NCBI RefSeq assembly: GCF_013618865.1
Contig: NZ_JABSOE010000025.1
Span: 1 to 57,909 of the forward strand
DNA: 57,909 nucleotides
Origin: Phocaeicola faecicola
GTDB lineage: Bacteria; Bacteroidota; Bacteroidia; Bacteroidales; Bacteroidaceae
Reading direction: 5' to 3'
Positions within the stretch are counted from its first letter, which is position 1. Every line of letters begins with the position of its first letter. Both the position numbers and the translations under genes were made by a program. The notes under the pieces were generated by a model. That model did no database searches. It was given only the letters and a program-made list of their open reading frames with translations, and was not told the DNA's origin. This document shows positions 47,774 through 56,719 of this stretch, one piece after another.

Positions 47774-50700
47774 TTAAAACTGCAAGTTAACTCCCAGTGT
47801 AAATGTCCGTGAAGTAGGATAATGCGTATTGTCAACTCCCATATTCAGCGGACTGTCGACTCCGATTTCCGGATCCAGCCCCGTATAACCGGTCAACGTA
47901 AACAGGTTCTGGGCACTGACATAGAATCTGCAGCTAGAGAACAATTTTGTCTTCTGGCAAACAGATGAAGGCAACGTATATCCAATCTGCATGTTCTGCA
48001 ATCTCAAATAAGAACCGTCTTCCACGTAGAAAGAAGAAGCACGCATGTTGTTATTAGTGTCCGAATTCGTAATACGCGGATACTTCACATTCACGTCTCC
48101 CTCCTGTCTCCAGGCATTGGTATATGCTTCGGCCAGTGCATTCTGATTACCGGCTGTAGCCAATGTACCTTTCGCTGTATTCCAGATATCATTTCCCAGC
48201 GTACCCTGGAATGCCATGCTGACATCCAGATTCTTATAAGCAAATCCCAGGTTGAATCCATAGATCAGATCCGGATTCGGGTCACCGATGAATGTACGGT
48301 CATCATCATCGTTCAAAGGACCTTCTTCTCCCAACTTGGCAAATTTAAAATCACCCGGGCGCGCATTCGGCTGGATCTTGTTACCATTCTTATCTACGTA
48401 ATTATCAATTTCTTCCTGATTCTGGAAAATACCAATCTGCTGATATCCCCAGAATCTTCCGATAGGACCACCTACATAAGTTCTGGAGTTGTTTCCACTC
48501 AAGTACTCTGAAGTCAGCTGAGTTACCGTTGTCTTATAAGTAGACATGTTCAAACCGATATTATAGCTGAAATCCTTACCAATCTGGTTACGGTAATGCA
48601 TTACTACCTCAAAACCGACATTCTTCAAGTCACCAGCATTGAAGAAAGGACTGTTCGAGAAGCCTCCAAAAGCCGGAATAGGCATTTCCAACAACATATC
48701 GTTGGTCTTCTTGACATAGAAATCCATGCTTACATCCAGACTGTTACGGAAAAAGGCCAGGTCAAGTCCCACATTGGTCTGCTGACTGGTTTCCCAACGG
48801 ATATCCGGATTACCGGTGTAAGTAGGTACATAACCATGAGAATAAGCATTACCAAAATACCACTGCATTTCATTGTTAGTACCGATCAGTGTCAGAGGGG
48901 CATCCCGGTTAATACGCTGATTACCATTCTGTCCCCATCCCAAACGGACCTTTACATTTGATACAATATTATCAATATTCAGATTCTGGAAGAAAGATTC
49001 ATTACTCATTCTCCATCCCAAAGAAACAGAAGGGAAGTATCCCCAGCGGTTACCTTTAGCGAAACGGGAAGAACCGTCGGCACGGAAGTTTACCGTAGCC
49101 AGATAACGGTCATCATACGAATAATTGACACGTCCCAGATAAGACAACATGGCAGAAGTAGTTTTACCACCCGAAACCTGATCGCCTACAGTCTGGGCAT
49201 CCAGTATATGATAGATCTCATCATTGCCCAGTGCACCACGCTTATATCCGTTAATTCCTTCAGAAGTATTCTTTTCATACGTCATCGCCACCATTGCATC
49301 AAGTGAGTTCTTTCCAAAAGAAGTATTATAGTTCAAGCGCTGCTCTACCAGGTAATTAAAAACAACCGAACTGTTGTTTGTCAGCTGAGTTTCCTCCAGA
49401 TACTTTCCACCGGTATTGGCCAGGTTATCTTCAGAGAATGTAGACTCAAAGGCCGGGCGGAAATCTTTAAACACATCATGATTTCTCTCAAAACTATACT
49501 GAACACGATAACTTAATCCTTTAAAGAGTTTAATCTGAGCAAACACATTTCCGAACACATTAAATTTATCATTATAACGGTCGGGCTGTTCCAGCATCGC
49601 TACCGGATTAGGATCGAAAGACCATTCCGTTGGCGCATACTTGTTGTATTCATAATTAGGAGAAGAAGGATCTACCAGCGGATTGATAACCGGAGTAAAC
49701 GGGTCGGCTTTCTGAATAAAATCGAAAGAAGTAATCGCCCCTGTATCGCGCGAGCGTATTTTCGCTCCATTCAGTGTAGCTCCTACCGTAATATAATCAT
49801 TGATATCATATTCCTGATTCAGGCGCAATGAAAGACGGTTGAACTCTGTAGTAATAATCGCTCCCTGATCGCCTACATAGCCTAAACTGATAGCCGAGCG
49901 AGACTTGTCTGTTCCTTTCCGGATGCTGACATTATAGTTTTGGGTAAAAGCGGTACGAGTAACCTCATCCCACCAGTCGGTATCGTAACCTTTCTTATAC
50001 TGATTGGTGAATTTCTCTTTCTTCTCACCCACAAAAGTAGGATCGTCCTTATAGGCCTCAGTAATAAAATTATAATACTGTTCACTATTCATCATATCAA
50101 GCGCCTTATAACTGTTCTTGATACCAACGTAAGCATCCAAAGTCACAACGGTTTCGCCCTTGACTCCTCCTTTGGTAGTAATCAGAATGACTCCGTTAGA
50201 ACCTCTGGAACCATAAATTGCACAGGCAGAAGCATCCTTCAACACTTCGATACGTTCGATATCAGCAGGATTCAAGCTACCGATATTATCCATAAACTGT
50301 CCGTCTACTACATAAAGCGGGTTATTATCATTTACAGTACCCAATCCACGAACACGAATCACTGCATCAGCTCCCGGCTGTCCGGAACTGGCAGCAACAA
50401 AGACTCCGGCAGCCTTTCCGGTCAACAGTTCAGAAGCATTGGAAACGGCATAATTCTTGATATCCTTATTGCTGATAGAAGACAATGATCCGGTCAAGTC
50501 GCTCTTCTTCTGCGTACCATAACCAATCACCACAATTTCATCGAGCTGCTCGTTATCCGATTCCAGTTTGATATCATAGACTCCACTGGCAGACACAGTC
50601 AACGTCTGAGTCTTATAACCGATATAAGAAAACGAAAGTTTTCCATCAGTCACCTCCAGTGAATATTTTCCTTCAAAGTCTGTAATGGTTCCGTTGGAAG

Positions 50701-50845
50701 TTCCCACCTCCAAAATTGAAACCCCAATCAAAGCTTCTCCCGTTCCTGCATCATATACAGTACCGGAAACCTTTTTCGCACTTTGGGCCCAAAGTGAGGT
50801 ACAAGCCCAAAGCATCAACATCAATGAAAAAACATGCTTACTCAT
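47774..50845 (-). CDS. SusC-family TonB-dependent transporter, second locus
   Basis: 1023-aa outer-membrane importer. Signal peptide to SLWAQ, carboxypeptidase-regulatory-like domain (KVSGTVYDAGTGEALIGVSI), plug beginning LDEIVVIGYGTQKKSDLTGS, RVRGLGTVNDNNPLYVVDGQ, VLKDASACAIYGSRGSNGVILITTK, and a barrel ending in TLGVNLQF. It follows the unrecognised lipoprotein gene by 17 bp. Confidence 0.96.
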   Translation of the reverse strand: MSKHVFSLMLMLWACTSLWAQSAKKVSGTVYDAGTGEALIGVSILEVGTSNGTITDFEGKYSLEVTDGKLSFSYIGYKTQTLTVSASGVYDIKLESDNEQLDEIVVIGYGTQKKSDLTGSLSSISNKDIKNYAVSNASELLTGKAAGVFVAASSGQPGADAVIRVRGLGTVNDNNPLYVVDGQFMDNIGSLNPADIERIEVLKDASACAIYGSRGSNGVILITTKGGVKGETVVTLDAYVGIKNSYKALDMMNSEQYYNFITEAYKDDPTFVGEKKEKFTNQYKKGYDTDWWDEVTRTAFTQNYNVSIRKGTDKSRSAISLGYVGDQGAIITTEFNRLSLRLNQEYDINDYITVGATLNGAKIRSRDTGAITSFDFIQKADPFTPVINPLVDPSSPNYEYNKYAPTEWSFDPNPVAMLEQPDRYNDKFNVFGNVFAQIKLFKGLSYRVQYSFERNHDVFKDFRPAFESTFSEDNLANTGGKYLEETQLTNNSSVVFNYLVEQRLNYNTSFGKNSLDAMVAMTYEKNTSEGINGYKRGALGNDEIYHILDAQTVGDQVSGGKTTSAMLSYLGRVNYSYDDRYLATVNFRADGSSRFAKGNRWGYFPSVSLGWRMSNESFFQNLNIDNIVSNVKVRLGWGQNGNQRINRDAPLTLIGTNNEMQWYFGNAYSHGYVPTYTGNPDIRWETSQQTNVGLDLAFFRNSLDVSMDFYVKKTNDMLLEMPIPAFGGFSNSPFFNAGDLKNVGFEVVMHYRNQIGKDFSYNIGLNMSTYKTTVTQLTSEYLSGNNSRTYVGGPIGRFWGYQQIGIFQNQEEIDNYVDKNGNKIQPNARPGDFKFAKLGEEGPLNDDDDRTFIGDPNPDLIYGFNLGFAYKNLDVSMAFQGTLGNDIWNTAKGTLATAGNQNALAEAYTNAWRQEGDVNVKYPRITNSDTNNNMRASSFYVEDGSYLRLQNMQIGYTLPSSVCQKTKLFSSCRFYVSAQNLFTLTGYTGLDPEIGVDSPLNMGVDNTHYPTSRTFTLGVNLQF

Positions 50846-50862
50846 AGTGTGTTAAAGATTTG

Positions 50863-52584
50863 TTATTTGTATGAAATGATATACTGTTTATTGGCAACAA
50901 TACGTTGTCCTTCTTTGGTCAATTCCGTTTCCACCGGCAATTCAACTACGATACGTGCAGCCTTGGCAGGAATCGTAAAAGCCCCCTTCTCCACAATGTT
51001 CCGTGCTACATATTCCTTAGCCACAATATCAAACAGATCAGCCTGCTGTGCGGATGTGTATTCCACCACTTTATCTTCATCAAACGGGTTGTAGTAGAGA
51101 TAAACCGGATAAGGTTTCTGTGAATAAAAATCAGTTGCATTACAATCCAGTTTCAGAATACCCTTCACATTGGTCGTATCTACAATAGCCCCCAGAATAC
51201 CAACTGGAGAAGAACTGTATACACTGAACATACTTTCAGTAGGATTTCCGTCAATCCATTTAGGACCATCCCCTATGGCTACCGGTGAAACACCCTTCAA
51301 CGATTCCTTGCCATAATCATCCGCCTTTCTCAACCCTTCATACGCAATATTATTAGCTGTCAGATTCCGCAATTCGGGTGCCCACTGATGCTGTTCATCA
51401 ATGTATCCAGGATAAAACAAACGGCATGCACTTGCATTATTCAACATCCATTTACCGATGGCCTGTGCATATTCAGGCTGGTATTTTACAAGAGGAATAA
51501 ATGGCCAGGCCGGCTTGATACTGTTCATCAGGAAAGCATATCCTCCTCCGTCGGTTATACTACCCTGCAAGCCACTCACATCATAGTCTCCCCATTTGCC
51601 TACAATAATTCCCCATCCGGTTCTTCCTGTAGGGCTCTTACATCCATCAAACACCCAGTCGAGCAATTTTTTCACATCATAAGAAGTACCTTCTGTTGCA
51701 TTCAGGTAAGCAGCCGTATATGCCCCCAGCGGCAGCAATGCTTCATAAAAACGACTTTCCTTTTGAGACAGCAAGGCCTCTACTGCACTCTTAGCATGCT
51801 GCAAATAACGGTTATCCCCGAACTTACGATAAGCACACAGCAATACATAAGCATGGCCACCAGCTGCATCCTGCTGCAATGGAATATGATTTACCCCACC
51901 CTTCATCTGTCCATAATCAAAATAAGAGTAATCATAATTTCCGTTCAACACAGAATCGGCTTTTACAAACTGCTCTGCAATACTCTTCTGAATTTCTTCA
52001 GCTCCTTCTACATGAGGGAAGACATCACAAACGGCATAATATAAGGCATTCGGCAATACATCATACCACCAGTCTCTGCCATATCCACCTCCTTTTGATC
52101 CCACTGAAGAAGTAGTATTATTCATTACGATATTCCAGCCAGTATCAGAATTAAAATAATTCTGCACCATTTTCACATAATTATAACCATCCTGATCGGT
52201 TTTGTCGATACCCACCAGTCCTGCTCCCAAAATCGCAGCCAGTGAATTCAGACTCTCATGGAACTCACCGTTGTTGGCATCTTTACCCTGGCGTATATCT
52301 TTCACTGCCGTATACAATCCGAAAGTTTCCTGGTCCACATTTCTCCGTGCATTATCCAGCCAGATAAGTGGTCCGACTTCACTTGAGTTATTCCAGTCAA
52401 ATACAAAACGGTCAAAATCACGTGCTTTCTGTTTCCAGTCAATCATCTGATAAGATTCCGGCATATCAGGCATCAGGTTAACTCGTTCGATGACTACTTG
52501 TTCAACTGGAGCCCCCAAATCGGCAGTACCGGAGCAAGCAGCCAATGCTACAGAAGCTAGAACTAACAAACTTTTATGTTTCAT
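50863..52584 (-). CDS. Lipoprotein of unknown family, candidate glycan-active enzyme
   Basis: 573-aa lipoprotein (lipobox LAAC, Cys17). I do not recognise the family. Predicted alternating helices with aromatic/Gly-rich turns (GRDWWYDVLPNALYYAV, LQQDAAGGHAYVLLCAYRKF, FYEALLPLGAYTAAYLNA, GRTGWGIIVGKWGDYD, FLMNSIKPAWPFIPLVKYQPEYA) suggest an (alpha/alpha)-barrel, and a beta-rich C-terminal domain (about 490-573) follows. This architecture is shared by several glycoside hydrolase and polysaccharide lyase families. It is the only gene in the locus that could attack a polymer, and lies in the operon with GH130, a transporter and SusC/D. Candidate acidic residues include Asp78 region (WLDNARRNVDQE) and EQHQWAPE; the catalytic ones are unknown. 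Confidence 0.7.
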   Translation of the reverse strand: MKHKSLLVLASVALAACSGTADLGAPVEQVVIERVNLMPDMPESYQMIDWKQKARDFDRFVFDWNNSSEVGPLIWLDNARRNVDQETFGLYTAVKDIRQGKDANNGEFHESLNSLAAILGAGLVGIDKTDQDGYNYVKMVQNYFNSDTGWNIVMNNTTSSVGSKGGGYGRDWWYDVLPNALYYAVCDVFPHVEGAEEIQKSIAEQFVKADSVLNGNYDYSYFDYGQMKGGVNHIPLQQDAAGGHAYVLLCAYRKFGDNRYLQHAKSAVEALLSQKESRFYEALLPLGAYTAAYLNATEGTSYDVKKLLDWVFDGCKSPTGRTGWGIIVGKWGDYDVSGLQGSITDGGGYAFLMNSIKPAWPFIPLVKYQPEYAQAIGKWMLNNASACRLFYPGYIDEQHQWAPELRNLTANNIAYEGLRKADDYGKESLKGVSPVAIGDGPKWIDGNPTESMFSVYSSSPVGILGAIVDTTNVKGILKLDCNATDFYSQKPYPVYLYYNPFDEDKVVEYTSAQQADLFDIVAKEYVARNIVEKGAFTIPAKAARIVVELPVETELTKEGQRIVANKQYIISYK

Positions 52585-52590
52585 GGTTAT

Positions 52591-53844
52591 TTAATTTTTC
52601 ATTATCAAATCGGTTTCTTTTATAATATTCTTAGCAAGCGGATAAGCCAGCAACTGCAAGGCTCCCACTATCACCAATGCATATTTTAATGCAAAATCCT
52701 GAGAGAAACAATATGCCAGGAACAAGAATAACAATAATCCGAAAGCCCTTCCTGCAAACAGTCCGAATTCATGACTCAAAATATAGGCATATTCATTCCG
52801 CTGTTCTATTTTCGCAGCCGCATCAATGGTACGCATCATAATCGGGAAATAAGCCAAGTCGAATAACGGCTGAAAAATAACCTTACAAAGTACAAACAGA
52901 ATAACTCCCAATGCCGAATACAGTATTCCATTAAACAACGTTCCGACAAAAAACAACACCAACCCACTTACAAAAATCTTGATACGGTCTTCCGGATGAG
53001 CAATACGTCCCAATACATAGACCAGCAAAGCCGTCAGTGCACCGCTAATTCCCTGGATAACACCCAACACACCTTCATCGCCTACCAGTTTCAAAACCAG
53101 AATGGCAGGGGCTGTCACCAGGAAGCCCTGTACCATACCTTTCAACATAGCCATACTCAACATCTTTCTCCACAATTTTGTGAAGCGGAAGTATAAAAAC
53201 TCAGTTTCTTCAGGATTCTTGAAATCTCCTCTCCACAATATGATGCAGGCAATTACAGTTATGATGACCACTGCAAGAGTAACAGCCTGATAAGAAAGTG
53301 TGACATCAAAGACAAAGCCCAAAATCTGCTTTCCGTCCATCATACTGATAAAAGTACCAATGATCAAGGGCACCCCGATTGAAGTGATGGAAAAGAAAAA
53401 CGATTCTAATCCAAAGAAATAATTACGATTGTCATCATTCGTATTATTCAAAGCCAGCAAATATCGGTTTGTCCAGAAAAAGCCAGAAGCAGCTCCCATA
53501 AAGAAACCTGCCAGTGCCAGTTCTACTACCCCCAGCGATTTAATAGCCATCATGACATACATGGAAATACCGCTCACCAATATCCCTGCAGAATACAATG
53601 TCTTTACATTATATCTACGTAACAGAAATCCATTCAGCAATGACGTTACAGCAATACCCAAATACATCGCCAACTGATAAAAAGCAACCATTGCAGGGCT
53701 GCTCGTGCTTCTCATGACATAAGCCCCGACAAAAATTTCCACAACAGGCAACACAAAGGCGTAAAGAAGATTCGTCATCAGCAAAACCTTCATGTTATGC
53801 TCCTGCTGTTTGAAAAACAAATACTCGGTCTTCAGTTTATTCAT
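52591..53844 (-). CDS. MFS-type inner-membrane transporter, second locus
   Basis: 417-aa polytopic membrane protein with about 12 hydrophobic segments (first: VLLMTNLLYAFVLPVVEIFVG). It has an MFS-like fold without the MelB motifs of the symporter in the mannan locus, so it is a different subfamily. Its ATG overlaps the GH130 stop (ATGA), which suggests translational coupling: the transporter would import the disaccharide that GH130 splits. 6 bp separate it from the lipoprotein gene. Confidence 0.85.
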   Translation of the reverse strand: MNKLKTEYLFFKQQEHNMKVLLMTNLLYAFVLPVVEIFVGAYVMRSTSSPAMVAFYQLAMYLGIAVTSLLNGFLLRRYNVKTLYSAGILVSGISMYVMMAIKSLGVVELALAGFFMGAASGFFWTNRYLLALNNTNDDNRNYFFGLESFFFSITSIGVPLIIGTFISMMDGKQILGFVFDVTLSYQAVTLAVVIITVIACIILWRGDFKNPEETEFLYFRFTKLWRKMLSMAMLKGMVQGFLVTAPAILVLKLVGDEGVLGVIQGISGALTALLVYVLGRIAHPEDRIKIFVSGLVLFFVGTLFNGILYSALGVILFVLCKVIFQPLFDLAYFPIMMRTIDAAAKIEQRNEYAYILSHEFGLFAGRAFGLLLFLFLAYCFSQDFALKYALVIVGALQLLAYPLAKNIIKETDLIMKN

Positions 53845-54890
53845 CTTACGTTCAATGTTTTAAGGATCTCCTTTATAGATAATTCCGCTTTACAAATCAC
53901 CTCATCGCTAGCTCCATAGTACATTGTAACAGTATCTCCGTCTACCAACTGTCCATTGGTAAAGATTACATTTCCAAAGAATCCGGTCTGTTCATAAGGA
54001 GCAATCGGCTCCATAATCGGTTCTTCACTTCTAGCCAACACCTTTGAAGGGTCATTCAAGTCAAGCAAAAGAGCTCCCAAGCAATAACGGTGATTGTAGT
54101 CGGCTCCATGATAAATTTCCAACCAGCCAGCTTCTGTCTTGATAGGAGCAGCCCCGGCTCCCACACGGGCACAGTCCCAATATCCGTCACGTGTAGTAGC
54201 TACACATTTATGATTTCCCCAGTGCTTCAAATCCGGAGACTCAGCCAACCAGATATAATTACCTCCAAGTTCAGGACTACTTGGACGATGGAACGTATAA
54301 TATTTGCCATCGATTTTTTCTTCAAATAATGCACAATCCTTATTATGAGGAGGCAGAATCATTCCATAATGCTCAAAGTTCTTCCAATCCACCGTATGCA
54401 TCATGCCCACTCCCACAGCTACGGCAGACACTTCTGTAAAAGTCAAATAGAAACCACTGTCGGTAGTAGCTACACGGCAATCTTCAATACCAAACGATTC
54501 GAGTTCACCTTTTCCGAAAATAGGAGGAAACTCCGGTTCATCGTGGAAATGGATGCCATCCGTACTTGACACCAAACGCAAATAAGACATTGTAGTCAAA
54601 TAATTCTTTCCTTTATAACCAATCACACGAGGATCACTGGCATCCAGATCAGGGTCTGTCTCAGAAAAAGACATTACTTTAATTTTTCCCAATTCATCAT
54701 ATACAGGAAAACTGATAATGCCCTTCTGCTGAACAGGACGCTCTGCCACGCGCAGCAGCAACCAAGTCTTGCCATTAAATTGAAAAACTCCAGGATTTAA
54801 CAGACACGTTATTTCCATTCCTTCGATTCCCGGCTTCAAATCTTTAGGAGAGAGCAGCGGGTTCTGTTCACATCTTTTTGCTATATCCAT
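53841..54890 (-). CDS. GH130 beta-mannoside phosphorylase-like enzyme
   Basis: 349-aa cytoplasmic five-bladed-propeller enzyme. Catalytic Asp137 lies in FGIEDCRVA. Basic residues that bind phosphate in phosphorylases appear to be present: Arg47/Arg51 (LLLRVAERP), His201-Arg202 (FHRPSSP) and His261 (IYHGADYNHRY), so phosphorolysis is more likely than the hydrolytic beta-1,2-mannosidase activity known for some GH130 members. It differs clearly from the mannosylglucose phosphorylase at 7040. Substrate unknown; mannosyl-beta-1,4-GlcNAc or a mannobiose are candidates. First gene of the operon. Confidence 0.88.
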   Translation of the reverse strand: MDIAKRCEQNPLLSPKDLKPGIEGMEITCLLNPGVFQFNGKTWLLLRVAERPVQQKGIISFPVYDELGKIKVMSFSETDPDLDASDPRVIGYKGKNYLTTMSYLRLVSSTDGIHFHDEPEFPPIFGKGELESFGIEDCRVATTDSGFYLTFTEVSAVAVGVGMMHTVDWKNFEHYGMILPPHNKDCALFEEKIDGKYYTFHRPSSPELGGNYIWLAESPDLKHWGNHKCVATTRDGYWDCARVGAGAAPIKTEAGWLEIYHGADYNHRYCLGALLLDLNDPSKVLARSEEPIMEPIAPYEQTGFFGNVIFTNGQLVDGDTVTMYYGASDEVICKAELSIKEILKTLNVR

Positions 54891-54918
54891 AGTATCAAAA
54901 AATTAAAATTTCTGTGAG

Positions 54919-54991
54919 CAAAAGTATAGATTCGCCCTGTTTACCCAGTTCACTATCTTCTCAAAATGGTATAGGTATGCTGTATAGCATA
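54919..54991 (-). promoter_or_regulatory. Promoter and palindromic operator candidate of the second locus
   Basis: Minus strand -7 box TACTTTTG (54919-54926), about 29 bp above the GH130 start, with no -33 box. About 50 bp further upstream is a perfect 16-bp dyad TATGCT-GTAT-AGCATA (54976-54991), a plausible HTCS binding site. Confidence 0.5.
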
Positions 54992-55203
54992 TATCCGCCA
55001 TATATAAGAATAATTATCTAATTATCAATATATTACAAAAATATCACAGTATACTATTTTATCAAATTAGTATATTATTTTAGCGATTTAAAGAATACAC
55101 TCCTTTTCAATACCATTTTATTCCATTTCAATTCATGTTTTTGATACAGATATATTATATAACTTTAAAAAACGCTTTCCCCTTTCTTCTTCATAATCAC
55201 ATC
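54992..55203. other. AT-rich intergenic region
   Basis: No gene seen between the second-locus promoter and the kinase gene terminator. The sequence is strongly AT-rich (ATATATAAGAATAATTATCT and similar), which would suit a regulatory region. Confidence 0.5.
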
Positions 55204-55246
55204 AAAAAAACGAGCAACTTGTAAAATACAAATTGCTCGTTTTTTT
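55204..55246 (-). terminator. Intrinsic terminator after the kinase-like gene
   Basis: Stem AAACGAGCAA / TTGCTCGTTT with an inner TTGTA/TACAA pairing, then a T-run on the minus strand. Confidence 0.88.
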
Positions 55247-55263
55247 ATAAAAACTTTCAGATA

Positions 55264-56352
55264 TTATTTCAACAGCGAAGCGATGTAGGCTTCCATCTCA
55301 TCACGTTTGGCTCTTACCTTCTGATAAAAATCAAACTGTGCCTTTGCTCTTACACAGTTGTGTGTAGGATACTGTATCTGATAATAAGTATCTCCATTAA
55401 TGTAGTCGGTCAGGAAGCGGACAGCCTGCATGTACGGGAACAGCATTGCCGAGAAAGAAAGAAGGGCAATTTCCTGATCGGTCAGGAAGCAACGTGCCGA
55501 TTCCAGATATCCGCGGATAAAGCTGCGGAATACATCCATGCGGAAAGCAATTTTATCCAAGTCCGGTTCGTCTTCCGGAGCTGTATTAGCTGCAGAACGC
55601 AAGAAGTCGCCCACATCCGAGCAAACGAAGTTAGGCATCACCGTATCCAGGTCGATTACACACAACACATTATCCTCCATATCAAACAGCATGTTGCTCA
55701 CCTTCGTATCACAGTGGCAGATACGTTTTGGCAATTTGCCTTCACGGTACAGACGTTCTGCCAGACACATCTCCTCAGCATCCTTCTCAATGGCCTCAAC
55801 CAGGTCACTGACTTCCTGCAGGCGGCCTGCCGGATTGGCAGCGACTGCATCGCGCAACTGCTGCAGACGGAACTCCATATTGTGGAAATTAGGAATTGTA
55901 TCTCCCAAAGTTTCGGGAATATCGGCCAGCATCGCCTCAAACTCACCAAACTTCAAACCTACCAGATAAGAAGATTCCGGAGTAACCTCGCTCATGGTCT
56001 TTGAACCTTGGATATAAACTGAAACTCTCCAATAGCCCGTTTCCTCATCGTAAATATAGTTTTTGCCTTCATCCGTTTTCAAAAAACGCAACACTTTCCG
56101 GTCAAGATCGGTCACTCCCTGAGCCTGCAGTCTCTTCCGGATATGAGAAGTCACCAGGTCAATATTCCGCTGAAGCATATCCACATCTGTAAAAATCTGA
56201 TGATTGATGCGCTGCAGTACATAGTCCGGTTCTTCCGGATCCATCGTTTTCACCCAATAAGTCTGATTAATCAAGCCCGAAGTCAGCGGAAGGATTTCTT
56301 TCACTTCTCCGATTTCAGGAAAATGGCTGACAATTCTATCCTGTATATCCAT
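55264..56352 (-). CDS. Sugar kinase-like protein, aminoglycoside phosphotransferase fold (NahK-like)
   Basis: 362-aa cytoplasmic protein of the APH/choline-kinase fold. Features: N-terminal lobe with LPLTSGLINQTYWVKT and YVLQRINHQIF, catalytic loop RICHCDTKVSNMLFD (HxDxxxxN) and metal-binding VIDLDTVMPNF (DxD). Such proteins in Bacteroides resemble N-acetylhexosamine 1-kinases. Its neighbours, a GH130 phosphorylase and malate dehydrogenase, would fit recycling of a hexosamine released by phosphorolysis, but it is a separate transcript (own -7 box TATCTTTG, minus, 56441-56448, and own terminator), so the link is inference. Confidence 0.8.
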   Translation of the reverse strand: MDIQDRIVSHFPEIGEVKEILPLTSGLINQTYWVKTMDPEEPDYVLQRINHQIFTDVDMLQRNIDLVTSHIRKRLQAQGVTDLDRKVLRFLKTDEGKNYIYDEETGYWRVSVYIQGSKTMSEVTPESSYLVGLKFGEFEAMLADIPETLGDTIPNFHNMEFRLQQLRDAVAANPAGRLQEVSDLVEAIEKDAEEMCLAERLYREGKLPKRICHCDTKVSNMLFDMEDNVLCVIDLDTVMPNFVCSDVGDFLRSAANTAPEDEPDLDKIAFRMDVFRSFIRGYLESARCFLTDQEIALLSFSAMLFPYMQAVRFLTDYINGDTYYQIQYPTHNCVRAKAQFDFYQKVRAKRDEMEAYIASLLK

Positions 56353-56719
56353 AGTATAAATATTTAAATCTTATATTCCACACTTACTATAAAGAATAAA
56401 TAACCGGTTTTTCAAACCTGAACAAATACACTTTATGTGGCAAAGATAAAAAATCTTTGCCTGATTCCAACTATAATGTATAAAGAATGCGGGAATTCAT
56501 CCGGATTTCAGATACCCGCACAATTGCAACCTGCTGTTTGCAAAACAAGAAATCCAAACATTAAAAATAATGAAATTTTTCCGTAATCGAATCTTATCCC
56601 CTCTTTTCACCTCATTTTTACTGAAAAAAAACCTAGTATTTCACAAAGAACTTTTTTATCTTTGTAGCGCAACAAATTAAGAAAGTAACTTTATACACAT
56701 AACTTAAATAATAAGAATT
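56353..56719. promoter_or_regulatory. Divergent promoter region, kinase gene and mdh
   Basis: No gene. Minus strand -7 box TATCTTTG (56441-56448) serves the kinase gene; it is part of a palindrome CAAAGAT-AAAAA-ATCTTTG (56441-56459). Plus strand -7 box TATCTTTG (56657-56664) serves mdh, 56 bp above its ATG. No clear -33 boxes. Confidence 0.6.

Noticed and set aside
53841..54890. Assigning the second GH130 as beta-1,2-mannosidase
   Set aside because: Hydrolytic GH130 enzymes lack the basic phosphate-site residues; HR and YHG motifs are present here, so phosphorylase is favoured, without a fixed substrate.
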